Below the pieces are notes generated by a model. That model saw only the letters and a list, made by a program, of their open reading frames with translations, made no database searches and was not told the origin of the DNA. A stretch of DNA of 64,000 nt from Lobosporangium transversale (taxonomy: Eukaryota; Mortierellomycota; Mortierellomycetes; Mortierellales; Mortierellaceae), in contig NW_019028979.1 in assembly GCF_002105155.1 (NCBI RefSeq), positions 62,001 through 126,000 on the forward strand, in the 5' to 3' direction. Made by a program: the position numbers and the translations under genes. This document shows positions 46,013 through 57,090 of the stretch, in pieces (the first letter of the stretch is position 1; every line of letters begins with the position of its first letter).

Positions 46013-47173
46013 ATGCAATGCCAGGCATTCATTCATTCTCTCCCTACAGAGATCTTAGCAGCCATCTTCGGATATGAAGGCCTTGCCGATATCACACGCC
46101 AGGTATGCAAACGTTGGCGCGCGATTGCTTTGCCTATCTGGCTAAAACGACTGGTTCTCCTTCCAAGTGACCCTTTCAAGGATTTAGGGATTTTTCAATA
46201 CCTGCAACATCTAAGTCTGGATCTTCGTCTTTCAGTCCGTGCCCTCGAAATCACCTCACGACGAGATTTTGATCTGGCAAACAACAGTGTCTTCTATACC
46301 GAAGTTGCAGATCAGGCATGTGTTCAAAACGCGATCAAGACTCAATCGCTCCTAGGACCCAGGATCATGGATCTCACTTTGACAGACACAGGATGGGCCC
46401 CTGAAAGCCTCAGGGACATTCTACGCATGAACCTCATGACGACTGATCATCTCCATCATTTCCAAATCTCACTTTTTAAAACCGAGTCTCATGATATGCC
46501 GGACCTAATGGATTCAATAGTTGACCTCTACCGACGTGACGCATGCCATATCAAGTCACTTGTCTTGGATCTTGCCCAGCCTTTGACTATGGACCATTGG
46601 GAAGCTATCGCAGAATGTATAGAGTTACAGTCCTTCCACCTTGGGCTCCATCGGATATCTGAACCAATCTTAACTGATGTTCTAGAGAGGATCTTCCCTA
46701 AATGGACGAATCTTTGTGCCTTGTACATATGTCAGCCACGGTTTCTCTCTGCAGAAACACTTCGTTGTTTATACAAGTATTTACCGCATCCTGACCAACT
46801 ACATGAGCTTCATTTAATTTTTGAGGCATGCCAGGCATCCTTATATGAACAGGAATTCATCGAGATGATCCATACAATGCCTAATCTCCAGATCTTGGAA
46901 GCCCATCTGGATTGGTCAAACCTGATGATGAAACATGTGGCTGTGACACTATCAGATCTTCGGGAGCTGTCCATAACTTGCTCGAATCTACACTTTACCT
47001 GTGCAGGGATTTCATCGACTGTTTGGGGCCCTGGACTCGAAAAACTGAATATGAGGACGTCAGGAAAGATTTGTGGGGGATTTTTAGAAGCCGTGCGGAA
47101 AAGGTCGAGACGCGTCAAGATTCTAGTTTATGGATCAATGAAATGGGGAGGCTCGGTGGATGAATGGGAGTGA
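46013..47173 (+). CDS. F-box protein with leucine-rich C-terminal part
   Basis: Single exon, 386 residues from the ATG at 46013; the frame extends upstream to 45962 but only with a TTG. The F-box is at about residues 4-45: FIHSLPTEILAAIFGYEGLA, then ITRQVCKRWRAIALPIWLK. The remainder has irregular leucine-rich segments (LQHLSLDLRLSVRALE, LHELHLIFEACQ, LQILEAHLDW, LRELSITCSNLHF) like the F-box/LRR-like proteins expanded in Mortierella-type fungi. Such proteins recruit substrates to SCF ubiquitin ligases through Skp1; the substrate is unknown. A CT-rich promoter (45880-45930) precedes it. Confidence 0.85.
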   Translation: MQCQAFIHSLPTEILAAIFGYEGLADITRQVCKRWRAIALPIWLKRLVLLPSDPFKDLGIFQYLQHLSLDLRLSVRALEITSRRDFDLANNSVFYTEVADQACVQNAIKTQSLLGPRIMDLTLTDTGWAPESLRDILRMNLMTTDHLHHFQISLFKTESHDMPDLMDSIVDLYRRDACHIKSLVLDLAQPLTMDHWEAIAECIELQSFHLGLHRISEPILTDVLERIFPKWTNLCALYICQPRFLSAETLRCLYKYLPHPDQLHELHLIFEACQASLYEQEFIEMIHTMPNLQILEAHLDWSNLMMKHVAVTLSDLRELSITCSNLHFTCAGISSTVWGPGLEKLNMRTSGKICGGFLEAVRKRSRRVKILVYGSMKWGGSVDEWE

Positions 47174-48164
47174 AAGTTGAATAGTAATGATAAATTTTAT
47201 AAATAGCTATATTAGATGAATGCAATACTCGGTTGATTCAGTGCCCATGACTCCATCAATTATGTAGATTGGATAGACTAGCAGTAACATTGGCTCAAAT
47301 TGTTATGGCAGCCTTGATCTGCAAACTACTACACACGCAAACCCCGTTACGACTCATGTTACACAATGCAGGAAGAGAGACAATTGTACAAGCCCTGAGT
47401 TAACAATCTTACAAATCCATGGGCTTAATGAACCTTGTTTAAGAGATCAACACTTCTTTGCAACGCTCGCAAGCTTAAAGCTATGGGCCCATGATGTACG
47501 GTTTACTTTCGAAGCAATGTTTCACGGGACCAGCTACGATACTTTTACTGGAGGCATACATGTCCAGAAGGAGGGCATGGTCGGCACCTTGGCCAGGCGT
47601 CTGGACCACAATGGGGACGTTTGGAGTAGAATTTCGAGTAATTTGTGCCTGAGCTATGACTTATCTCCAACAAAAGCAACAGTAACAATAGCTCGAGCCA
47701 TCTAAAAAGAAAGTCTGAGGGTCTATTCAAGTTTACGTTAATCAATGCATAACCAAGTTTATGTCTAGACCAGGCATTTGTAATCCTTGAAGCTGTGCTC
47801 ACAACATTATTGCCGATTCAACAATATCACTTCAACCCATGCCCACACAGTCCTCTGCTACATTTCGACATTCGGTGGTAAACAGCAGTTTCTTGATGAG
47901 TAGTCACGACATGTAGTCCAAATTGTTTAATAAAAAAAAAAAAGACGCGTGCAGGGCACGCACCTTGTGTAACAAATGAAATTTAGCGGAGATGACACAA
48001 AGAACCCTTCATGGACATTTTTATTAAGGTGTGTGCAAAAAGAAGGGAAAAAAAACGCAAAGAATAAAGGAAAAGAACTGTTACCGACCAATGTCGTGCA
48101 AGTTTAAAGGCTTGTCAAAAAAAGAAAAAAAAGAAATACATTTCTGGATTGCAAACGCGAAGAT

Positions 48165-48197
<33 letters not shown>

Positions 48198-48209
48198 CCT
48201 GTTCTCCTC
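47174..48209. other. gene-free region
   Basis: 1.0 kb between convergent stops. A short plus frame (47517-47705) and scattered coding-like words exist but show no family motif. A T-run (about 48170-48197) lies directly beside the promethin-like stop codon. Confidence 0.4.
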
Positions 48210-48582
48210 TCATTCAGATACTCCAGCAGCTTCTTCTGCAGACCGGGCTGCATGCTCAGTGCCGCGTCCGACAGTACGCTGGAGTTCACGCTTCTGGCCT
48301 GGACCCATGATGGCACCGACCACATAAGATGTCAACGAATAACCTGCATACACAACCGCTCCAAACAGACCTAAAGCGCCCGTAATCAGAAGGACGAGTC
48401 CCAATGCTGGCAAAAGGAAGGCAGATGCGAACATGGCAAAGCCGCCCTAATTATATTATTATTTATAATAGTAGTATTAAGAAAAAAAAATTAAAGTTGT
48501 AAAGCCATAAGGTAAAAGATAAAAGGTGTTTTCGTATGAATATTCTGATCAGTTCAAATCAGCTATCTGCTAACATTGCATC

Positions 48583-48630
<48 letters not shown>

Positions 48631-48926
48631 CCTGCCTCGACAATTGTGAACGCGATGCCCCCGACAATCAAACATCCCAGTGTGACAACACCCATGAACC
48701 CGGCGAAACAGGCCAAGGGAACTGCACTGAGGATGAAGAAGGACATCAAGGTGATTCGAATCAACATGGGCGCGCTCGAATACTTTTGACGAACCCAGTT
48801 GACAGTTGGCATGATATAGTTTTGCACAATCCCAGACCGTCTCACAGTATCAAGTGTGCTACGAGCTTTCTCTTGGAGTTCCTCCGACTCATCCATCATT
48901 TCACGAGCAGATGATGAGCTGGCCAT
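48210..48926 (-). CDS. promethin-like (LDAF1/LDO) membrane protein
   Basis: Two coding segments on the minus strand. The first (48926 to about 48632) gives MASSSSAREMMDESEELQEK, then IMPTVNWVRQKY and a hydrophobic hairpin (LIRITLMSFFILSAVPLACF, VVTLGCLIVGGIAFTIVEA). The second (about 48448 to 48210) gives GGFAMFASAFLLPALGLVL, LFGAVVYAGYSLTSYVVG and a polar tail. Two close pairs of long helices with a short soluble N-terminus match promethin-type lipid-droplet/seipin partners; the family call is moderate. The splice is not resolved: the natural donor (GCAG|GTTTT, at 48632) leaves phase 1 while the only acceptor (TTAG|GGC) needs phase 0. A less likely donor (ATT|GTCGAG) would close the frame. 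A one-base error in the adjoining A/T homopolymers would not by itself fix this. Confidence 0.6.
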
Positions 48927-49400
48927 CTTGATAGGTAATAGTAGTAGACGTAGTAGTCGTAGTTCTGACTCTTACCCAAAACTTACGCACGTGTTCTAGC
49001 TCGTATGCAGATTCAGGAAAGAGGCGCAGAACGGGGAGTTTGGTACTCTTGGATTTGGGCTGGAGAGTAAGCGATAGGGAGAGATAGAAGTGATACTTTG
49101 GATAGTGACAGGACGCCAAGGATAGAAGAAAAAGAAAAAAAGAAAGAGGAGAGAAAGTGAAAAGAGCCTTTCGTGAAGGCTTCTCAGCTATGACTGATAT
49201 CAGTGTCTTTCAAAGAAATCACAAAATGATATTTCCATTTTGATTAATGCAACTTGCTCCTGTATGACAGATCTCGGTAAGAAAAAGAAAAAAAACTTTC
49301 ATCAGTCGCGTGAAAATGGTAAGGTGTATCAAAAAAAAAGTGTGGTCATATATATTTCCTATATTTCTCTTCTTTTAAAAATAAATATGAATACATGTCA
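48927..49400. other. spacer between two minus-strand genes
   Basis: 474 bp between the HbrB stop and the promethin-like start, on the same strand, so it holds the HbrB 3' end and the promethin-like promoter. AATAAA-like sequence near 49380 (plus strand ATAAATAT) and purine-rich tracts at 49120-49165. No coding signal. Confidence 0.4.
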
Positions 49401-51771
49401 TCAGCGTGCTTGTTGGGTAGCTGGCGCAAGCCTCTTATCCAAACCAATAAAAGCTCCCCTATTACCACGTCGTGTAAACTGCTTGTAATTAGACTTCAAC
49501 CGATTTGAGATTTGCTCCATCAATTTCTGTTGATTGTCGCCAGATTGTATTGAAGTCAAAACTGAGGTCATTTGAAGCATTCTAGAAGCAGTGTCTGTCA
49601 CTGGAATAGATGCATCAAAATCCGTGAAAAGCTTTGCAAACACAGCTATAGATTAAGACAAAGATAGCGTTAGAGCAAAGCACAAAGAGCAAACTCAATG
49701 GTGTCATCATCAAGTATAGCAATAAATCTCGATTTTATGCAGCTTACCTTCAAGTCGAGTTCCCATGGGGAGAATAACCAAGTCTCTAAAGCCAGTCAAG
49801 GCCATGGTTCGCACATTCTCTGGTTCCAAATCATCATGATTCCGTTCAGATTCGGTCACAACTGACTTTGGACTAGCACCAACCATTGCACTATTACCAC
49901 CTGTGCCTGTGCCATTGGTGCTTAGCGTACTCAATCCACCATTGCTACCATTGTTACTTGCGCTCTGAGTCAAATTTCCAAAGCCTCCGCCTCCATTTGT
50001 GCTACTGCCCGTCGCTTTCCGTGTCATCTTTTTAGAATGGCACGTTTTGAGTTCAATCTGGAGTGGAAGAAAAACACCTTCAAAATACGGAAGAACCGTG
50101 CCGAAAAAGAAGGACCACACCTCTACTAAACGTGACACCAACTTTTCATCAGGGACATCTCCTAACTTGGCATTCAGGGTCAGCATTCCATTCTTGAGTA
50201 ACTCATTAATTTCATTGCATAAAGCAAACGCAGTCCTTTTCTGTAGACATCCCCTACATGGTGAAAGAATATGGATTGAACATGCTGAGTCACATTTGTT
50301 TTTCAGAAACATTCAAACATTGATATTTGTCAGAGCGGCAAATATTGTAAAAAGCAGGGAGGCATGGGATTTGCAATAATGTCTAGAAATGGTCTTACTT
50401 AACAAGATCATTTAGATCCTCAATAGCTCCTGTTAAGCCCTGTCCGTTGAAAAGAGTCAAAACCTTGATACAGAGTGCTTGCCAGACATCCTCGGTAGCA
50501 TGGCCTTGAGCCATTTCCCGCGCCATGACCTTTGCGTCCAAACTTGAGTGGTTATTTCTACTCATTGTTGGTGATGTCATGTAATGATGAGAGCTTCCCC
50601 CTACAGGGCTTGTAATACTACCTGTGGATGAATATGCTCTATCAATGGCCACAGAGGAATGTGCACCGGTTGGGGGCTGCTGCTTCCGGGTATTGATTGA
50701 TGAAAGAGGCCCTCCGCCACCACCATTGCTACTACTTCCAGATTTCTTACCAGCCTTCTGCTGGCTGCTGGATGAAGAGGATGAAATGTCACCATGCGAC
50801 TTGGCGCCCTTCTTGGATCCCGGGTATAGTTTCTTCCCTGTTGTAGGAAGGGTTTCTGTTAAGAAGCTACTAGCAGACATACCACCAAAAGTGTGCTTTT
50901 CCTTCTTGGGTTTCTGAGTGGGCGGCTGCTGTTGAATGTCAGTTTGACTTTGGTATGACGGCGGAAGAGGATATGATTGATGCTGTGCAGTTGGTGAAGG
51001 TTGATTAAGATGGACAGGAGACGACAGGCTTGCAGGAGAGGTAAACCCCCCGCCACTGCTACTGACACTGGTGGATACCATTGGGTGAGCATGCGGTCGC
51101 ATTGGTGGCGAAGCCCAGTTTGGGAGTATGGTTCCAACCGGTGAATCAGCGCCACCCTGGCCATCAGTTGTGTCATTAGGACTTGAGAGGTATGTTGATC
51201 CTTGACTTTGAGGTAGAAGCGTTGTATTGGTGCGAATGGTAGGGTGATTCGTACTAGTCAGAGTAGACATTGATGATGCCAAAGCATTATCACTACTGTT
51301 GGCTCTACCTACGTTGCCACCCATGCTCCCAAAGGGCGGTGGCGGAGTGTATGGGAATTGACCGCTACTTTCGCTCAGAGTTCGACCCGACATAGCATAG
51401 CCATGATGGCTGTTAGAGCTTTGAGTCCTACTATGGTTCCTAGCCTTGCTCGGACCCTGGTTCTGATTCAGGCCCCTGCTCCCAACCCCCGCAATAAAAC
51501 TGGCACTTCCATCAAGATTGTTCTGACTCCGGTGAACAAGACTGCTAAGAATAGATTCGCTACCAAGATGCTGATGAATAGGTAATGACCCTGAAGATGA
51601 GAACGATGATGTGGTGGTAGAGTTGAGGCTATGCGGTGACCCTTGTGCAAGTAGGTCATGGTGAGCAACAGTGGATAGTGATACTTCATGATTCCCGGGA
51701 GCGGAGGCAAGTGAATCGACTGAAGCAGACACCGAGCCTGGGCTCGGGAATGATTTCGAACTAGGATGCAT
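49401..51771 (-). CDS. HbrB/Bit61/PRR5-family TORC2 subunit
   Basis: Three exons on the minus strand: 51771-50399, 50253-49748 and 49645-49401, closing to 707 residues. The first roughly 420 residues are Ser/Pro/Gly/Asn-rich and probably disordered. The conserved HbrB domain follows: DVWQALCIKVLTLFNGQGL, CLQKRTAFALCNEINELLKN, VSRLVEVWSFFFGTVLPY, FLPLQIELK, then a Ser/Asn-rich insert, VRTMALTGFRDLVILPMGT and AVFAKLFTDFDASI. This order matches fungal HbrB/Bit61 and animal PRR5/Protor, subunits of TOR complex 2, which controls polarity, membrane tension and AGC kinases. The start ATG lies only 120 bp from the end of an inserted Helitron, so the native upstream region has been displaced. Confidence 0.88.
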
Positions 51772-51955
51772 GCAGAATAAATGTTACTTGTGAAAGTTAA
51801 TGGTTGCTGTCAATGAGTGATAAGGAGTATAGCGTCCTGGTGGAATGCGCTCATATCACGTGGAAGATATCCAACCAGGCACAATTTAGACTAGCAGTAG
51901 CCCGTGCGATGCACAGGTGTGAATTTTTGAACAAAATAATTTATTATTTTTATTT

Positions 51956-52445
51956 TTATACTAATTGGAGAACGCTCTTGTATACAATGTTCCTTGTATA
52001 AACACCTTCAAACCCAGGAAATATGCCATTGTCTATTAAAACCCTCAGATCTCTTGGATTGGAGCAGCGTGATAGTGCAACATACAGTTGACCATGAGTA
52101 AACACGGGAGCAGGGAGATAAATACCCACCTTCTCAAGAGTTTGCCCCTGCGACTTGTTAATTGTCATAGCGAATGCTGGCTTGATGGGGAATTGATACC
52201 GTGTAAACTTCACAGGTGATGTTTGGTCATCATCAGCAGTTGTCAGGGGGATGCGCGGAATAAACACTCTTTTTCCTTTTAAAGCGCCTGTGATAACTTC
52301 TGCTTCCATGCATCTTGAGGTAAGACCACGCACAATAAGTCGGGTACCATTACACAATCCACGCTTGGCGTTCATATTCCTTAACAACATGATAGGCTGG
52401 CCGATCTTTAGTAGCAGCTTAAATGGTAACTTAAAACCTCTAGGA
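51956..52445 (-). pseudogene. C-terminal remnant of Helitron Pif1-like helicase
   Basis: Open frame covering the last helicase motifs: KIGQPIMLLRNMNAKRGLCN, GTRLIVRGL, FAMTINKSQGQTLEKVGIYL (motif V-like) and GQLYVALSRCSNPRDLRVLI (motif VI). It extends upstream without a stop to about 52445 (GFKLPFKLLLK) and has lost Walker A and B and the Rep domain. The ATG inside LIMLL is only an internal methionine. A truncated product could be made but would not be an active helicase. Confidence 0.88.
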
Positions 52446-53154
52446 TGAATGGAAGTGGCTCAATAATGGGCAATACAACTCGACCTCTCTGACAGCAGAT
52501 GGAGTATTTAAAGTCCTGATTTTGCTTCTTATTACTTCGTTCCTCTTTCCACACTTTCGCCTGACAATCTGGACATTTTATCATCCGATCAAGGTGATGT
52601 CTGTGATTTTTAATACTGTTGCCTCTGATTAGATTTTCATTAAAAGGTCGCCTAGCAATGAAAGGTCGCCTAGCAATAGGAACTTGTACTGGAAGTGGAG
52701 GTCGTGGTGGGGGATGATAAGGCTCAAATTCATATTCTTCCTCGCGGTTACTTCTGTTCAGGTTAATGTTCTCATTACGTGAATTTTGCACCTCCATGTC
52801 ACGCTCACTTTGATTTTGAAAAATTGAAAAAAAATATTTATTTAATTATTAGTTCAGCTTTTCCTACACTTGTATCCTACATCCTACATATACTTATCCA
52901 TTCCTCTGTTGCTCTGTCGTGTTGTCTTGTCATATTGTCATATATGTTCTGCATTTTCCAATTATCACTTATACTCACTTATCAATGACGGGGATAATAT
53001 TCTCAGGACAATTTTCCATATGTCCATGTATTCTTGGACGATTACATGTCTTACATCTGTTGAAAAGACACTCATTACTATTTGATCGTTCATGCGTAAC
53101 TTCAACTAATTCTCCACGACGCGCATATTCTTTAACGCATTGGTTGCAAACCAT
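52408..53154 (-). pseudogene. N-terminal remnant of Helitron replicase
   Basis: Two exons on the minus strand, 53154-52979 and 52807-52408. The first starts MVCNQCVKEYARRGELVEV and has Cys-rich pairs (CLFNRCKTCNR). The donor GTGAGT and an AAAG acceptor close in phase 2. The second has a Pro/Arg-rich linker and the zinc-like Helitron signature CPDCQAKVWKEER, followed by SICCQRGRVVLPIIEPLP. That CPDC...CCxxGxVxLP block normally precedes the rest of the replicase. Here the frame then runs 14 codons into the helicase remnant in a wrong frame and stops at 52408. Confidence 0.8.
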
Positions 53155-53306
53155 TGTTGAAGTAAGGGAATAAGGGAAAGGGTAATGAATGAGGGAATGA
53201 AAGGGGAGGAGGAGGAAATAAAATCCGATCTTAATCCCAAATTGTCTGAAAAAAAATTTCTAAACGTGATATATCAAAAAAGGTAGCGGCTATAGTATAT
53301 TAGAGA

Positions 53307-54951
53307 TATGACTTGGTGCCAATTTCTTGGGCTCTTCGAATACAATACTTCTTCCTTAGCCACTTAGTATTGCTAAGACCTACTTTATCCTCCAGGTGAC
53401 CTGGAAAAAGCTATAGTCTGACTATTAACAGAAGGCCTTTTATACCGTTTATGGGCAAAGTAGAAAAGGACCAAGAGTTTACAGTTCGAGGTCGGTACTG
53501 TCCTTTTGTAAATCCTCTTCATGATTTAAGCAAAAGTTGCGCCAATATTCTATCTTAGTTCATAATGAACCCATTTTCGAGCCAAAATCGATAAATGGCA
53601 TTGGGCTTGTGATAAATTCCAGGGAAACCTCCCATCACTGATTTGGACATTGACATTTTTTTATTTTATGTAGCTCCTGTCTCAACTTCTGTTGGACTGT
53701 TAGTGCATAACTAGTATAGTCTATAATATTACCGAGCTTTACGGCACTACAAACCCTTGAACGCTGGTTCTCTGAGCTATGATAGCGCTCTGGATCCAAC
53801 ATTGCTGTCATGCTTCTCGGAAGCGAATCTGATCTGCGGCGTCCCTGGGTAATTGAAGCTATGGAGGAAGTAGTAACTACAATCAGCGATTAGAAATAGT
53901 TTCAGTATCTTTTGTTTTTTTTACCAAGATCGAAGCTTTTTGTCTTTCTTTTTGCCTTTATGTGTGTCTAAACTATGGGTTTCTCTTGTCGTTGGAAGAA
54001 ATATATGGAAAAGTGTAGTTTGCCGTTCTTGGAGTCTTGAGCCCAACGACGTTGTGGCAATAATCTCAAGCCATTTGCGCACTAACATTAGCAGGCAGCG
54101 AACTGGAAGTCAGATCAAGGCTAGAATCTGGTCCCAATGCTAGAAGACATAGTTGGCAATCATGAAGGGCGTTGATAGCCTACTTTATAGGCACAGCCAC
54201 CATTTTCTGTACAGCCACAACCCTTATCAAGACGCATCCATACCCAAAACTTTGTTATCTCTACGGGTGGATAGTATCGAAACTAGAGAAGAGAGTCGCA
54301 GGCATCACTAGTGAAGAATCGCAGCCGATATGTGGCTCGGCCACTTACAGGACCTGAATCAATGAAGAAATAAACCTAGGAATATCGCGTGTTTGATTGC
54401 AATTGATCCACTCCATCCTTTCTATTTAAAGTATATGTTAGATGGGTTTGTAATAAAAGCTCCAGGTCATTCGGGGCACTCTTTCTCTTCCTGCCTAACA
54501 GATAGGCTGATTTTATCTAGACCAGATTAATTGCTAGTCTATCCTATTGATGATGTTTTTGAATCTCATGAACATCGTCATCGTTTAATGCTATGCTGGC
54601 ATGCAGACTGTCTTGGTTTTATGTTAAAAAAGGTACTTGTCAACGCTGGAACAAAAATATGTGAAAATAATTATTCATCGGTCATGAATGACATAAAAAG
54701 CCATGTTCCCGCCTTTTTTTTCTTTTTTTTTTTTACAATTTTAATCTCTTATGTGGCACCATACCTCCCCAACCTTGCTGCACATTCCTTTTCTTTAAAT
54801 CCCATATTTACCCATCTGTAACTACGTCCTTTAATATTCTCTCTTCTGTATTTACCTCATTTACACTTTGTGAACTTGATTACCTGTTTAGACTTGTTCT
54901 ATCCCTTAATCAAATCAAAACATATCAATTCACACATCATAAAAAGCTATT
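53307..54951. other. gene-poor region upstream of the DUF1769 gene
   Basis: 1.6 kb with no clear gene. A coding-like minus-strand fragment (53635-53876) reads ASITQGRRRSDSLPRSMTA and then NIIDYTSYALTVQQKLRQEL before a stop; it may be a relic. Presumably the region also contains the displaced original promoter of HbrB (minus) and the promoter of the DUF1769 gene (plus, CT-rich near 54740-54860). Confidence 0.4.
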
Positions 54952-56398
54952 ATGCCTAAACTTCGTGTTTCCGTTGGTGGATCATACACAGACCTTTCTG
55001 TTATCAATTGTAACGATGAACTTCATCCCATCGAGTTTGACGCCCCAGAGTTCAAAGGACGAGCCATGATCCGTATCAAAGACTTTGGTGAGTGAAGAAA
55101 AAAGAGAGCGGAGGGAAAAAAAGAAGCACAGCTATACAATACACAAACCTGCTGTGCAATAATGGCATTCTCAAATACGATTTTTGCATTGTCATTTATC
55201 AATATCTTTTTGTTCTCTGTTCGTGGTTGGCGGCAGTCGGGATCACCAACGATGGCTCAGAGCCTATTTTGAATTCTGACTACTTCAAAGGACGTAATCG
55301 CAAGTTCTCCATTCAGGTAACTAGCTGAGACAATTGCACAGCACAAGCCTAAGGAAAAAAAAAAAAAAAAAAAAAATGCTTTGTCTTTGGGGTCCTATTC
55401 AGTCTCTTCGACTAATACCACATTTCCTCTTTCCTTCCCTCAATGTTGATATTCTGGTCTGACAAAAAAAATCTTAGGTTGAAGGGCGATTTAAGCGTGA
55501 ATGGGATGGTGAGCAGGTTTATTTCGGAACAGATTTTGATCGATCAGTTGAACTCCCTAGCAGCTTCGAAGCCATGTTCAAGATTGCACATTACATTGAT
55601 CCCGTTGTTCGGACGTCGCTTTCAGGAGAAGGCAAACCATGGATTCTCAGCCCGCTTGTCTCTTCCATCAATGTCATGACTGCATGGAGGCCGCAGGATG
55701 TTTATCTATCCTCATTTTCTTTGATCTCACGTCACCATCAACAAGAAATGGCGGAAGGATCACATTTGAGTGAACGGAACTCTATGTGGGGTTTTCTGGG
55801 CAAATTGAAGAAGAGTAATCACAGCTCTGTGGCTGCTAGTGTTAATAGCCATACTTCCAACGATGTCTACGGTAGTCAAGCCAGCTCTGCCAGTAGTTCG
55901 ACAGAGCACCTTGATATTCTGAACAATGCTGACAGCCACCATAACAACCATCATCACCTTTATACAGAAGTCCTGGGTTCACCACCTCCCGTCTCATCTT
56001 TACCAGCTCCTACCAATAACTCTGGATTGTCCATTCCTCTATCCAGGCCCGCCAATGAGGAGTTTGATGAAACAGACATGCCCCTTGGCCAATGGCGACC
56101 GTATCTGGAGGAAAACACATCGTTTTTCATGCCTAACAAGCCCAGCATGAGTACAGCTCAGCGTCGCAAGTATTTTCGGTCGGAAGAAGCACGGAAACGC
56201 TTTGTATTTAAACCAGAGCTTGTTCATGGATTTGAGTTCTATAGTCCGCACATGAATTTCAATAAGTTTGAGATCAATATGGGCTTGCGAATGAATATCC
56301 AAAGATATTTGCTTGGTCAGCCCGTTCGATATACATGTAGGACTTTGGATGGCAACACTGTTTTCTGGGCTGTTCAGTTTGAACTTGTGGATGAGTAA
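54952..56398 (+). CDS. DUF1769/Duc1 family protein
   Basis: Three exons, 54952-55087, 55237-55316 and 55478-56398, closing to 378 residues. N-terminus MPKLRVSVGGSYTDLSVINC, then FDAPEFKGRAMIRIKDFVG, ILNSDYFKGRNRKFSIQVEG and FKREWDGEQVYFGTDFDRSV form a beta-rich fold shared by fungal DUF1769 proteins (UPF0590; Duc1 in fission yeast is a plasma-membrane PIP2-associated protein). A central Ser/His/Asn-rich insert of about 110 residues divides the fold. The C-terminal half resumes with FVFKPELVHGFEFYSPHMNF and ends VFWAVQFELVDE. Lipid binding is inferred from the family, which I assign by recall with moderate confidence. Confidence 0.7.
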
Positions 56399-57090
56399 GT
56401 TTAAGTATTCTTCTTTACTGCCATCTCTACAAAGAATTATGGGGTCACAATAAACGTAAAGAAAGAAAGAAAGAAAAAAAGGCTCTCCTCTCTTGTGTGT
56501 TCCGAGGATTCATGAGAAATATATATATAATATATATATGTATACTCCAGTTTCCATTCCTTTGGGAGCAGTTTGTGTCCATGTCGGTTTAAACACCCAT
56601 CGGGTCGGCAATGTCGATGTTAATTGACTAGAGCTACTGCCACTATAAGTGGATGCCTAATAAAGAAAAAGAAGGGAAAGAAGTACTGTAAAATAAGTCG
56701 TTCTATCCCTTTGATGGCTTACTGGCTGGTAAAAGCTGTTGAAACGCCCACCGAAAACAAAAAAGGGTTGGGTTTGTTTGTGGACCCCCTTGCCCACAGA
56801 CACAATCGCAGCGAAAACAAATGCGGTTGTTGTTCATCAGCAGGCAGTGTCAACAGACCTTTGGATCATATGCGCGTTCACTTCACAAAAAAATGTCTGT
56901 ACCCTCTTTTTGTGTGCCCTCTGTGCAGGAAAGCATGACCAAAATTGTATTGATTCTCACTCTTCTGTAATAATCTTTTTTTCTCTATTGTTTGTATTGT
57001 TTGGCACTCTCGCATTTTCCCCTCTCTCTCAACCCTCACTCACGCAGCTCTCGTATAAAAAGCTTTCATTAGAAATTGAATCTCATTGCC
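56399..57090. promoter_or_regulatory. intergenic region before the F-box/WD gene
   Basis: 692 bp. AT dinucleotide tract at about 56519-56540 and a CT-rich stretch just upstream of the next start (56960-57055). The plus frames here (56624-57119) contain no motif. Confidence 0.4.

Larger units (their letters stand above)
51891..53306 (-). mobile_element. internally deleted Helitron with both ends
   Basis: 1416 bp on the minus strand. The 5' end begins TCTCTAATATACTATAGCCG at 53306, preceded by host A. The 3' end is CTAG at 51894-51891, followed by host T, as expected for insertion between A and T. Just inside the 3' end is the diagnostic hairpin: on the minus strand CCTGTGC, loop ATC, GCACGGG (plus 51901-51917). 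Inside, an N-terminal Helitron segment is joined directly to the C-terminal part of a Pif1-type helicase; the HUH replication-initiator domain and most of the helicase are absent. It is therefore a non-autonomous deletion derivative. Confidence 0.88.

Noticed and set aside
47517-47802. Short frames on both strands downstream of the F-box gene
   Set aside because: No motif, overlapping in opposite directions, no splice partners.
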